A DNA stretch of 18,201 nt from an uncultured Eubacteriales bacterium (GCA_934378145.1 CAKXXW010000033.1:1-18201); one strand, 5' to 3'. Numbered from the stretch's first letter, positions 5,866 to 13,224 are shown. Made by a program: numbers and translations. Notes: generated by a model not told the origin, from the letters alone.

Positions 5866-6342
5866 TTAATATTTTACGAATCCGAAGCCCGGATTCAGGA
5901 TATCAAATATAAGTACAAACAAAATAAACGCCATAATGCCTACAAGGCACCAGAAAAGCCTTATGAGCCAGGTATTCTTAGTATTCAGCTCATTCTTGTA
6001 CATATTGATAATATCATCATAGTATTTATCATGAAAAGCATTATCATTCAAAGAATTTTGATCCTGTGTCGAAGAGTCGCTCCTGTTGAAAGCGGAACTT
6101 TTATCTTCGCTCCCGCCGGTCGACTTCATAAGCTCCGGATCATTTTCTGCTTTGCCACCCATAACATCCTCAGGGGCCCCGCCCATCGCCCGCGTCATAG
6201 CCACAACGGTGGCGACCGTGGGATTCGGGGTCTTGCCCGAAAAGATCCTTGCAACGGTGCTTTCGGGAAGGTTGCTCTTTTCGGCTATCTGCTGATTTGT
6301 CATGTGTGATTGTTTCTTCAATTGCCTAAGCTCTTCGATCAT
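5866..6342 (-). CDS. Membrane-anchored XRE-family HTH protein
   Basis: The 158-residue product begins with an XRE/Cro-type helix-turn-helix (about residues 5-60: MTNQQIAEKSNLPESTVARIF, then a second helix pair with TVATVVAMTRAMG). A polar Ser/Asn/Asp-rich linker follows (about 63-120), then one strongly hydrophobic segment (about 125-148, WLIRLFWCLVGIMAFILFVL) and a short tail. The arrangement predicts a DNA-binding domain in the cytoplasm tethered to the membrane by a C-terminal anchor, so it could link a membrane signal to transcription. AAGGTGG 7 nt before the ATG is a strong ribosome site. Its target is unknown; no palindromic operator was seen in its upstream region. It is a single-gene unit ended by a terminator. 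Confidence 0.8.
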   Translation of the reverse strand: MIEELRQLKKQSHMTNQQIAEKSNLPESTVARIFSGKTPNPTVATVVAMTRAMGGAPEDVMGGKAENDPELMKSTGGSEDKSSAFNRSDSSTQDQNSLNDNAFHDKYYDDIINMYKNELNTKNTWLIRLFWCLVGIMAFILFVLIFDILNPGFGFVKY

Positions 6343-6827
6343 TTAACATCCACCTTCTTAGAATTCGTTTTCGTAAACATGATCCCGTCTTTACGCTTAA
6401 GATTCCGGTTTTCATGGACCTGACATGATAAAAATGATTAAAAAAGAGCAAATTCGATTGAGAAAAAATCAAAAATGCTATGTTTTGCAAAGGTTTGTTT
6501 TATGCATATCCGGTTTTCCACGGGCAAAGTTGGGTACCTTATTTGCAAACTTGCGTATTGAATTTCTGTTGGTCGAGTGATATTATAAAATTGCCGGAAA
6601 CGAAAGCGGAGGGACAAGGTCCACAGCCTGCATTAAAAGAAAATTGATATAAACATTATGTTCTTATTATACACCTGCAAAAGCCGTTTGTCAATATTGT
6701 TTGTGTATTTAAGACAAAAATATCGCCAAAAATAAAGCATTGAACATGAAACGCCCCCGAATCTCTGCACGATCAAACAGTCGCACAACCAAAATAAACA
6801 TAAAAAAGAAGGACGGAAAGAATCAAA
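6343..6827. other. 485-bp AT-rich divergent intergenic region
   Basis: It separates the minus-strand HTH gene from the plus-strand DUF6514 gene and contains no convincing protein gene. A candidate plus-strand promoter lies at 6558-6586 (TTGAAT, 17 bp, TATTAT), followed by a ribosome-site-like GCGGAGG near 6608 without a usable ORF. A weaker candidate (TTGATA near 6645, TATAC-type -10 near 6669) and a short dyad AACAT-T-ATGTT also occur. A small RNA or long leader cannot be excluded. Confidence 0.4.
6558..6586 (+). promoter_or_regulatory. Candidate sigma-A promoter upstream of the DUF6514 gene
   Basis: TTGAAT (6558-6563) and TATTAT (6581-6586) are separated by 17 bp in an AT-rich stretch. The start codon it might serve is about 240 nt downstream, so it would give a long leader. 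Confidence 0.35.
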
Positions 6828-7070
6828 ATGGTATGTACTTATCGCGTAAGACAGGACACAATGCATGACGAAGAAAGAAACGCACACACGGTTTACGGAA
6901 TAGAGGCAATCGGTTCCGGCGGCGAAATACTCGAAAGTATTCCGGATGTGTTTTTTGACAGGCAGAGGGCTGAACGCTTTGCGGACCTGTGCAACGGCGA
7001 AGGACTGTCGCTCGTCCATTTAACAAACGCCGTGGAGGATGCTGTCGCTGAAGAAGAGGCTTGCCTTTGA
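6828..7070 (+). CDS. DUF6514 family protein
   Basis: An 80-residue acidic protein of the DUF6514 type, a small uncharacterised family common in Clostridia. It shows the expected layout: an N-terminal strand YRVRQ, the core YGIEAIGSGGEILESIPDVFFDRQRAERFADLCN, and the C-terminal signature LSLVHLTNAVEDAVAEE, resembling the usual 'HL.dvieD.l' ending. The ATG is preceded by GAAGGACGG at a usable distance. It is a stand-alone gene with its own terminator about 30 nt downstream. No enzymatic motif or membrane segment is visible, and its function is unknown. Confidence 0.75.
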   Translation: MVCTYRVRQDTMHDEERNAHTVYGIEAIGSGGEILESIPDVFFDRQRAERFADLCNGEGLSLVHLTNAVEDAVAEEEACL

Positions 7071-7098
7071 ATTTCGGTTCTAATAAAAAGTAAAAACA

Positions 7099-7134
7099 AA
7101 ACGGCTGACCGTGGGGGTCAGCCGTTTCCTTTTT
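7099..7134 (+). terminator. Intrinsic terminator after the DUF6514 gene
   Basis: AAACGGCTGACC (7099-7110) pairs perfectly with GGTCAGCCGTTT (7116-7127) around a 5-nt loop and is followed by CCTTTTTT. Confidence 0.9.
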
Positions 7135-7178
7135 TCTCTGTCCCGATCCTATCACGACCTATGTTAATCTTTTATAAG

Positions 7179-7207
7179 TTGACTACGAGGCAATTTTATG
7201 CTATACT
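7179..7207 (+). promoter_or_regulatory. Sigma-A promoter, extended -10 (copy 2 of a paired motif)
   Basis: TTGACT (7179-7184) and TATACT (7202-7207) are 17 bp apart, with the extended -10 TGC. TTTTATGCTATACT is shared exactly with the promoter at 4145-4173. It should drive the two-helix zinc-ribbon gene starting at 7346, leaving a leader of about 130 nt. Confidence 0.75.
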
Positions 7208-7345
7208 TAGAGCATAAAAAAACTTCGTACTGCCGTTTGCGGCTTTCACGGGCGGCAGAACGCAGTCGGACACGCCTTTGAAAGTTTGCGATATAAAAAA
7301 TACGGCCGTACCGATTTCAAAGTAAAACGGAGATTGAAAATTACT

Positions 7346-7861
7346 ATGAAAAAAATCAACAGATCGCTTCGCGCGCATTTTGCGTTCGCGTTTACCTGGT
7401 CGATACTTATGATCGCCGGAGTACCCCTGATAGTATTCGGCGCTTCAAAACCCGGATGGTTGCCCGTTCCGACGCTGTTTTTTGTACTCGGCATCATTTT
7501 TTCGGGCGGAGGCTTTTACGGGGTTCCTCTCCTCTGGATATCCTACGGCAACAAACGCGAGTTGCGAGGACTCATTTACGCCGTCGAAGTCCTCGGGTTG
7601 CGGGATGTCGCAAGGATCGCCTCTCACCTCCGCAAACCCGAAGATTATGTGCGTACAAAGCTCGATGTATGCTTTTCAAAGGGTTATTTCCCCGAGTTGA
7701 TACGCGAGGGCGACAGGCTAACCGCGTCTGCTCCGGTAAAAAACCCCGAAAACGAGCTGCACGATGTCACCTGCCCCTGCTGTAGCGCACATTTCACCTA
7801 CCGCGGCACCCGTGGTGTCTGCCCTTATTGCGGCGTTGCACACAGCGTGGACAAAAAGTAA
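7346..7861 (+). CDS. Two-helix membrane protein with winged-helix-like region and zinc ribbon
   Basis: I do not recognise a named family. The 171-residue protein has two hydrophobic helices (about 12-33 and 41-66), a positive stretch after the second (GNKREL), then a helical winged-helix-like segment (about 72-127: GLRDVARIASHLRKPEDYV and LDVCFSKGYFPELI, ending in a wing-like DRLTAS). A C-terminal zinc ribbon follows with Cys143/Cys146 and Cys159/Cys162 (CPCC and CPYC). The ATG at 7346 is preferred; an upstream TTG at 7286 would add 20 basic residues without a Shine-Dalgarno. A promoter at 7179-7207 and a terminator at 7871-7898 make it a single-gene unit. A membrane-tethered regulator or adaptor is plausible but unproven. 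Confidence 0.7.
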   Translation: MKKINRSLRAHFAFAFTWSILMIAGVPLIVFGASKPGWLPVPTLFFVLGIIFSGGGFYGVPLLWISYGNKRELRGLIYAVEVLGLRDVARIASHLRKPEDYVRTKLDVCFSKGYFPELIREGDRLTASAPVKNPENELHDVTCPCCSAHFTYRGTRGVCPYCGVAHSVDKK

Positions 7862-7870
7862 ACATTCTGA

Positions 7871-7898
7871 AAAGGCTGACCGTAAAGTCAGCTTTTTT
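7871..7898 (+). terminator. Intrinsic terminator
   Basis: GCTGAC (7875-7880) pairs with GTCAGC (7887-7892), flanked by AAAG and TTTTTT, 10 nt after the preceding stop codon. Confidence 0.85.
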
Positions 7899-8073
7899 AT
7901 AGTATTTTTTGTTTTTTCTTCCGTACGGCAAAAGGACCGGCGGCAATGACGAGCTGCCGCCATTTCAAACCCGTAAATAATGACGCCTGAAATTGGTTGC
8001 ATTCCTCCCGCAATAATTGTCAGTGTGGCAAAAAACAGTTCGAGTACAATAAATTTATATTACCAGATACCGA

Positions 8074-8102
8074 TTGACGCGGAAGATTTTTTCCTTTATA
8101 AT
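8074..8102 (+). promoter_or_regulatory. Sigma-A promoter of the GH127-type gene
   Basis: TTGACG (8074-8079) and TATAAT (8097-8102) are 17 bp apart, 26 bp before the start codon. The predicted leader of about 20 nt contains the ribosome site GGAGG. Confidence 0.85.
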
Positions 8103-8128
8103 TATGAAAAAAGACTACGGAGGAGCAT

Positions 8129-9979
8129 ATGAAGGGCATATATTCTTTTTTCACCTCACGCGAGCTGAAGGCGCGCGGATGGCTTCTGCGGCAGCTTGAG
8201 ACCGAGGCTGCGGGACTTTGCGGAAACCTTGACAAGGTGTGGCCGGATGTCCGCGACAGCGCATGGATCGGGGGCGACCGCGAGGGTTGGGAGCGCGTCC
8301 CCTATTGGCTCGACGGGGCTGTACCGCTCGCTTATCTTCTCGGAGACGAAGACCTTATCGCGCGGACAAAGCGCTACATAGACTCGATCCTTGCGCGGCA
8401 GGAGGCGGACGGCTGGATCTGCCCCGTCGCCCCCGAAAAGCGGAAAAAATACGACACATGGGCGATACTGCTCATCTCGAAGGTACTCCTTCGCTACTAC
8501 GAATGCTCGGGCGACGAGAGGATCCCCGAGGCGCTTTACCGGCTGATGAAAAACTTTGCGGAGCTTCTCGACGCCGGAGAGGTCTGCCTCAGACAATGGG
8601 GAAAATACCGCTGGTTTGAGGGCTTCCCTGCGCTGAATTTCCTCTACGCAAGGCAGCCCGAGGAATGGATGAAGACTCTCGCCCTGCGCCTTTACAGGGA
8701 CGGCATGGACTACCGGACGGTCGAAAAGGCATGGGAGCGCCCGCTCAACAAATGGACGCTCGATACCCACATAGTGAACCTCTGTATGATGCTGAAATCC
8801 GAGGTGCTGTCGGCTGACCTGCTCGGAAAAGAAGAACTTACCGGCTTTGCCGAGCGGGAATATTCGCTCCTTGAGCGCTTCAACGGTACGGCAGTCGGCA
8901 CCTTCACGGGCGACGAGTGCCTGTCGGGGACAAGTCCGACGCAGGGTACCGAGCTTTGCTCCGTCGTCGAGCTTATGGACTCCATGGAACAGCTCTACGC
9001 CTTCACGGGAGCGCCCGAATGGGCGGAAAGGCTCGAAACAGTCGCCTTAAATGCCCTTCCCGCGACTCTTACGGAGGACATGTGGGCGCACCAATATGTG
9101 CAGATGGTAAATCAGACAGACTGCACTCCCTTCCCCGGACGCTCGCACTTCCGCACGAACGGGCCGGACGCGCATATCTTCGGGCTGGAGCCTCACTTCG
9201 GCTGCTGCACCGCGAATTTCGGGCAGGGATTCCCGAAGCTCGCCCTCTCGACCTTCCTGCGCTCCGGCGACGGGATAGTAAGCGCTGTTCCGCTTCCCTC
9301 GGAGGTCACGACGGTATCCCGCGGTGTACCGGTGAAGGTCACGCTCGATACCGAATATCCCTTCCGCAATTCCTTCCGCTATTCGGTGACGGCGGAAGCA
9401 AAGACCGATATGGCACTGTCCGTCAGGGTGCCGTCATTTGCACGCCGACTCACGGTGAACGGAAAGTCTCACCGCGCGCATAACGGCATCGTGCGGTTTG
9501 AAGGCTTTGACAGGGGTCTGACAGTTATAGATATCTCGTTCAAAACAGAGCCTCACCTCTGCCGCCGCCCGAAGGGAATGTCGGTGCTGAGGTACGGATC
9601 CCTCGTATTTTCCCTCCCGGTAAAAGCGGAAGTACGGCGCGTCGAATACGAAAAGAACGGCGTGGAACGCAGATTTCCCCACTGCGATTACAGTTACAGA
9701 GGTACATCCGATTGGAACCTCGCGTTTGCGGAGCAAAAATTCAGAGTCACCGAGCATCCTGTCGGAGACATTCCTTTTTCGGAGTCGGATCCTCCGCTGA
9801 CGATCGACACCGGGCTTTCCCACATAGAATGGGAGCCCGAGGACGGATTTGAGACAGTCCCCGCAAGAGTGCCGAAAAACCGCCGTCCGCTTGACGCGCC
9901 GCAGGTGCGAAGACTCATCCCCTACGGCTGCACTATGCTCCGTATGACCGAGCTTCCGGTCATTCCCCGTAAGAAATGA
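8129..9979 (+). CDS. GH127-type glycoside hydrolase (beta-L-arabinofuranosidase-like)
   Basis: This 616-residue cytoplasmic enzyme has the (alpha/alpha)-barrel followed by beta-sandwich layout of glycoside hydrolase family 127 (DUF1680). The family's unusual zinc-thiolate centre is visible: Glu275-x-Cys277 in GTELCSVVE, and adjacent Cys359-Cys360 in FGCCTANFG. By analogy with the characterised beta-L-arabinofuranosidase HypBA1, Cys359 would be the nucleophile, with Glu275, Cys277 and Cys360 binding zinc; Glu263 is a candidate acid/base. There is no signal peptide, so it acts on imported oligosaccharides or glycosides. The exact sugar specificity is not determined, since the family also contains other activities. 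GGAGG precedes the ATG, and a near-consensus promoter lies immediately upstream. GC-rich codon use matches the genes to its right. Confidence 0.85.
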   Translation: MKGIYSFFTSRELKARGWLLRQLETEAAGLCGNLDKVWPDVRDSAWIGGDREGWERVPYWLDGAVPLAYLLGDEDLIARTKRYIDSILARQEADGWICPVAPEKRKKYDTWAILLISKVLLRYYECSGDERIPEALYRLMKNFAELLDAGEVCLRQWGKYRWFEGFPALNFLYARQPEEWMKTLALRLYRDGMDYRTVEKAWERPLNKWTLDTHIVNLCMMLKSEVLSADLLGKEELTGFAEREYSLLERFNGTAVGTFTGDECLSGTSPTQGTELCSVVELMDSMEQLYAFTGAPEWAERLETVALNALPATLTEDMWAHQYVQMVNQTDCTPFPGRSHFRTNGPDAHIFGLEPHFGCCTANFGQGFPKLALSTFLRSGDGIVSAVPLPSEVTTVSRGVPVKVTLDTEYPFRNSFRYSVTAEAKTDMALSVRVPSFARRLTVNGKSHRAHNGIVRFEGFDRGLTVIDISFKTEPHLCRRPKGMSVLRYGSLVFSLPVKAEVRRVEYEKNGVERRFPHCDYSYRGTSDWNLAFAEQKFRVTEHPVGDIPFSESDPPLTIDTGLSHIEWEPEDGFETVPARVPKNRRPLDAPQVRRLIPYGCTMLRMTELPVIPRKK

Positions 9980-10006
9980 CCCGAGATCGGAAATAACGCA
10001 TATAAA

Positions 10007-10043
10007 ACCTCCGCAAAAGGCAATACTTTTATAAAACGGAGGT
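10007..10043 (+). promoter_or_regulatory. Nested hairpin that can hide the ribosome site
   Basis: ACCTCCG (10007-10013) pairs with CGGAGGT (10037-10043), which contains the Shine-Dalgarno of the next gene. An inner AAAAG (10015-10019) pairs with CTTTT (10026-10030). On read-through mRNA from the upstream gene the ribosome site could be sequestered. A TATAAA at 10001-10006 might start a shorter mRNA lacking the left arm. Confidence 0.45.
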
Positions 10044-10049
10044 ACCTGT

Positions 10050-11372
10050 ATGACCGAAAAAAGCATTTCTCTCTGGTCGGACACCTGTGCACTGCCCGAG
10101 TACGCACCTCTCGACCGCGATATGAACACCGATGTCCTTGTCATAGGCGGCGGAATGGCGGGGATCCTCTGCGCCTCGGCTCTCACCCGCGCGGGGATCG
10201 ACTGTGTTCTCATCGAAGCCGACCGGCTCTGCGGCACTACAACGAAGGACACGACCGCAAAGATAACCTCTCAGCACGGACTCATATATCACACACTGTT
10301 AAAGCGCTTCGGCGCCGAAAAGACAAGGCTCTATCTCATGGCAAACGAGGACGGGCTCGAAAAATACCGGCGCCTCTGCCGCGACATTGACTGCGGCTTT
10401 GAGGAAAAGTCGGCGTTCGCCTACTCGACCGATGATCCGAAAGTGATCGAAAAAGAGCTTGACGCCCTTTCGCAGATCGGATCTCACGCAAAAAGAGCCG
10501 AAAAGCTCCCCCTGCCCTTTCCGCTCGCGGGAGCCGTGGAATTTCCACATCAGGCAGAGTTTCACCCGCTGAAATTTATATCGTCGCTCCTTCCCGGGAT
10601 GCGCATTTTTGAACACACGAAGGTACTTGAACTCGGGAAAGGCACCGCGAAGACATCCGGCGGCACGGTCAAAGCAAAAAAGATAATCGTCACCACTCAT
10701 TTCCCGATCCTCAACAAGCACGGAATGTATTTTCTGAAGCAATACCAATACCGCTCGTATGTGATCGCGCTCGAAAACGCGCCCGACCTTCACGGTATGT
10801 ATATCGACGGCAGGAGCGGCGGAATATCCTTCCGCAATGCCGACGGGCTTCTTCTCATCGGCGGGGGCGGACACAGAACGGGCAAGAGCGGCGGCAATAT
10901 GCGCGAGATAGAAGCCTTCGCGGAAAAATACTACCCGACGGCAAAAATAAGATATCGTTGGGCGGCACAGGACTGCATGACCCTTGACGGTATCCCCTAT
11001 ATCGGGCAGTATTCGGCGTCGACTCCGAACCTTTTCGTCGCGACCGGCTTCAACAAATGGGGGATGACATCCTCCATGGTCGCCGCGTCGATCCTTTCCG
11101 ACCTTGTTCTGGGCAAGAGCAACGAATACGCGGGCGTTTTCGCTCCGTCGCGCAGCATACTTCACCCTCAGCTCGCCAAAAATGCCGCCGAGGCTACGGT
11201 AAACCTTCTCACGCCTTCGAAAAAACGCTGCCCGCACCTCGGATGTGCGCTGAAATGGAATCCCGCCGAGCGCTCATGGGATTGCCCCTGCCACGGCTCG
11301 CGCTTCGGAGCCGACGGAAGGCTCATCGACGGCCCCGCGACCGACAATCTGAAGATAAATAAAAAAGGCTGA
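10050..11372 (+). CDS. FAD-dependent oxidoreductase with C-terminal Rieske domain
   Basis: The 440-residue protein combines a DAO/GlpO-type FAD fold (VIGGGMAGILCA at 32-43, acidic strand end LIEAD, and a C-terminal nucleotide-contact segment NLFVATGFNKWGM) with a Rieske [2Fe-2S] cluster domain. The cluster ligands are Cys394 and His396 (CPHLGC) and Cys412 and His415 (CPCHGS). Proteins of this architecture pass electrons between flavin and iron-sulfur cluster; their substrate is generally unknown. At 440 residues it is somewhat shorter than many relatives (about 480-510). The ATG has CGGAGGT 6 nt upstream. It lies 70 nt after the glycosidase gene and may be co-transcribed. Its stop codon lies inside the left arm of the terminator at 11361-11387. 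Confidence 0.9.
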   Translation: MTEKSISLWSDTCALPEYAPLDRDMNTDVLVIGGGMAGILCASALTRAGIDCVLIEADRLCGTTTKDTTAKITSQHGLIYHTLLKRFGAEKTRLYLMANEDGLEKYRRLCRDIDCGFEEKSAFAYSTDDPKVIEKELDALSQIGSHAKRAEKLPLPFPLAGAVEFPHQAEFHPLKFISSLLPGMRIFEHTKVLELGKGTAKTSGGTVKAKKIIVTTHFPILNKHGMYFLKQYQYRSYVIALENAPDLHGMYIDGRSGGISFRNADGLLLIGGGGHRTGKSGGNMREIEAFAEKYYPTAKIRYRWAAQDCMTLDGIPYIGQYSASTPNLFVATGFNKWGMTSSMVAASILSDLVLGKSNEYAGVFAPSRSILHPQLAKNAAEATVNLLTPSKKRCPHLGCALKWNPAERSWDCPCHGSRFGADGRLIDGPATDNLKINKKG

Positions 11373-11387
11373 AATTCAGCCTTTTTT
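11361..11387. terminator. Shared terminator between convergent genes
   Basis: AAAAAAGGCTGA (11361-11372) pairs perfectly with TCAGCCTTTTTT (11376-11387) around a 3-nt loop. It ends the FAD-Rieske gene and, read on the minus strand, the dehydrogenase remnant. The stop codons of both genes lie within or touching the stem. Confidence 0.9.
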
Positions 11388-11925
11388 ATTTGAGTATTTT
11401 CCTTATTATAAAAAACTGCATCCGCTTCGGAAGGATACCGAGGAGCCGCAAAAGCGGGTTCCTGTTCAGCGAATAGGCATACTTATCGAGCGCACTCTTG
11501 CTGACGGCATAGATTCCGGTAAAGGGCAACGGGGCAAGCGGGGCAAGCTCGCTCGTCGTCATCACGATACGGCTCCCTTCGCCAAGAAGAGGCATAAAGC
11601 ATCGGTTGACCCTTGCCGCGCCGAAAAGATTTATCCGGAATATCCGCTCAAAGCGTTCGCCGCTCATCTCGACCATAGAGCCGAGCATATACACCCCGGC
11701 AAAATGAATTATCGCGAAAAGCGAATCGGTGTATTACCTCACCCGCCACACGGCGGAAGCTACGCTTTCTTCGTCGGTTGTGTCAGCCTCTGTCGGAATT
11801 ATCCGCTCCCCGCCCTCGCCGACCTTTTTGTCAAGGGCAAAAACGGTGAAACCCTTCTCCGCGAGAGCCTTCACGGTCGCGCTTCCCATGCCTCCGAAGG
11901 CTCCGGTCACAAGTATATACTTCAC
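11386..11925 (-). pseudogene. Broken short-chain dehydrogenase/reductase (SDR)
   Basis: The frame starts at GTG 11925, 4 nt after the upstream transporter's stop, with YILVTGAFGGMGSATVKAL, the TGxxxGxG cofactor site of SDRs. It continues through an acidic cofactor-side segment (FALDKK) until an in-frame TAA at 11736-11734. The same frame then resumes with YTDSLFAIIHFAGVYM, the NNAG-like region IRINLFGAARV, the catalytic Ser region MTTSEL and the YAVSK catalytic Tyr/Lys. Directly after KYAYSL it jumps to NRNPLLRLLGILPKRMQFFIIRKIL, a typical C-terminus, so the usual substrate-binding stretch of tens of residues is missing. One nonsense codon plus one in-frame deletion make it a pseudogene. It is last in the transporter operon. 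Confidence 0.8.
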
Positions 11926-11929
11926 CGCG

Positions 11930-12523
11930 TTATGCCTGCGTCGGGAATATAAGCGGCGAATACATGAGCAGTCCGAGTCCCGCCGAGACAAGTATCATCA
12001 CGATCGGGGAGGGGCGCTTTTTCTTTATTTTCAGCATAAGGATATGTATCGTCGCAAGGATGGCAAGGATCACAAGCCCCTTCACATCGGGGCTTACGGG
12101 GTTTCCGAAGGTCGAGAGCGAAAGCAGGGTCTTGAGTCCCATGGTCACCGCCGTCGCGATTATCATACCGATGACCGCGGGCTGGATCCCCGAGAGGAAT
12201 GCCTGCACTCCCGAATATTTCAGAAGGTTCTTTATGACCGCAGCGATGAGGACTATTATGATAAACGAAGGCAGTACAACTCCGACCGTCGCCACGAGCG
12301 CACCGAAAAATCCGCCCTTCTCAGCCCCGACAAAGGTCGCAACGCTCACCGCGAGCGATCCCGGCGTGACCTCCGATACGGCGATGAAGTTCTGAAGCTC
12401 TGTCTCGGTCATCCAGCCGAGAGATGTGACCTTTTCGCTGATGAGCGCGATCATACCGTAGCCTCCGCCGAAGGACACCGCGCCTATCTCAAGGAAGGTC
12501 AGAAAAAGTTTAAGGTAGATCAT
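11930..12523 (-). CDS. Chromate transporter family protein, half-size (second of pair)
   Basis: This 197-residue integral membrane protein is one half of a two-gene ChrA/CHR-family transporter; each half has a single CHR domain of about six helices. It carries FGGGYGMIALI near the N-terminus and TPGSLAVSVATFVG, the counterpart of the STPGP signature, here with Ser replacing the last Pro. CHR proteins export chromate in some bacteria, but the substrate of short paired forms in anaerobes is not established. The start codon overlaps the stop of the partner gene by 4 nt (ATGA), so the two are translationally coupled and probably form one complex. It is followed by the broken SDR. Divergent LysR regulation is likely. 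Confidence 0.85.
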   Translation of the reverse strand: MIYLKLFLTFLEIGAVSFGGGYGMIALISEKVTSLGWMTETELQNFIAVSEVTPGSLAVSVATFVGAEKGGFFGALVATVGVVLPSFIIIVLIAAVIKNLLKYSGVQAFLSGIQPAVIGMIIATAVTMGLKTLLSLSTFGNPVSPDVKGLVILAILATIHILMLKIKKKRPSPIVMILVSAGLGLLMYSPLIFPTQA

Positions 12524-13125
12524 TTCGCCTCGCCCTCCTTGTTTTTCTTACCGTTGCGTATCTTCATAATAAGATAGATGAAAAGTCCGACACATCCGCC
12601 GATAACGATATAATATATCGAAGAGAAGTTGACCGCGAAGACCGAGAACAGCACCATGCAAAGGATCGTCGCCGACACAAGCACTATGTTCATAGGCGTT
12701 CTCTTCATCCCGCGGAGCATCTTGATACCCGCCGAGGCGATAAGGTAGACCACGCAGACCTGAACCCCGCGGAAGGCATATCCGACATATTCGAGCGCCA
12801 TAAACTGATCGAAAAAAAGGGATATGGCGTACTTGATGATAAAGGGCGGTATGCATACGGCGACAGTACCGGTAAGTGCGCCCAAAAATCCCGCGACCTT
12901 ATATCCGACATAGGTCGCACTGTTTATCGCCATAGGTCCCGGCGTCGATTCCGCGATGGCGATAAGGTCAAGGAATTCATCCTTGTCGACCCATTTCCGC
13001 CCCGATACGAACTCGCGCTCGAGCAGAGCTATCATGGCATAGCCTCCGCCGAAGGTGAAAAGCCCTATCTTGAGCATTATCAGAAAGAGCTTAAGGCATT
13101 GTTTTGCTTTTTCTTTTTTTGTCAT
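12520..13125 (-). CDS. Chromate transporter family protein, half-size (first of pair)
   Basis: This 201-residue membrane protein is the first half of the paired CHR transporter. It has FGGGYAMIALLEREFV (about 25-40), the signature AESTPGPMAINSATYVGYKVAG (about 58-79), and further hydrophobic helices to about residue 190, then a lysine-rich tail. The ATG at 13125 is chosen because GGAGG lies 7 nt upstream; the longer open frame to 13302 would run across the promoter and into the LysR gene. The promoter is TTTACA (13182-13177), 17 bp, TATAAT (13159-13154). It forms an operon with the second half and is divergent from the LysR gene, whose product is its probable regulator. Confidence 0.9.
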   Translation of the reverse strand: MTKKEKAKQCLKLFLIMLKIGLFTFGGGYAMIALLEREFVSGRKWVDKDEFLDLIAIAESTPGPMAINSATYVGYKVAGFLGALTGTVAVCIPPFIIKYAISLFFDQFMALEYVGYAFRGVQVCVVYLIASAGIKMLRGMKRTPMNIVLVSATILCMVLFSVFAVNFSSIYYIVIGGCVGLFIYLIMKIRNGKKNKEGEAK

Positions 13126-13153
13126 ATGTAAGCCTCCGAAAAAGATAAATACT

Positions 13154-13192
13154 ATTATATCACTTGACAGATGATTTGTAAAATAGTATAAT
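13154..13192. promoter_or_regulatory. Two overlapping face-to-face promoters
   Basis: Plus strand: TTGACA (13164-13169), 17 bp, TATAAT (13187-13192), a perfect consensus for the LysR gene. Minus strand: TTTACA (13182-13177), 17 bp, TATAAT (13159-13154) for the transporter operon. Each -35 lies inside the other's spacer. ATACTAT and ATAGTAT (13150-13156 and 13183-13189) form an inverted pair around the region, and ATCA/TGAT flank the plus -35, a plausible LysR-type binding dyad. The two promoters should compete for polymerase. Confidence 0.8.
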
Positions 13193-13224
13193 CTTAACAT
13201 TATCATAGTCAAAAGGAGATATAT

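Noticed and set aside
6648..6662. LexA/SOS box at the AACAT-T-ATGTT dyad
   Set aside because: The spacing differs from the Gram-positive GAAC-N4-GTTC box, and no SOS gene is adjacent.
7286..7345. Upstream TTG start for the two-helix zinc-ribbon protein
   Set aside because: No Shine-Dalgarno, and the extension is basic and unlike a signal peptide.
9434..10252. 272-codon minus-strand ORF opposite the glycosidase and FAD genes
   Set aside because: Shadow of two clear plus-strand genes; composition is that of an antisense frame in GC-rich DNA.
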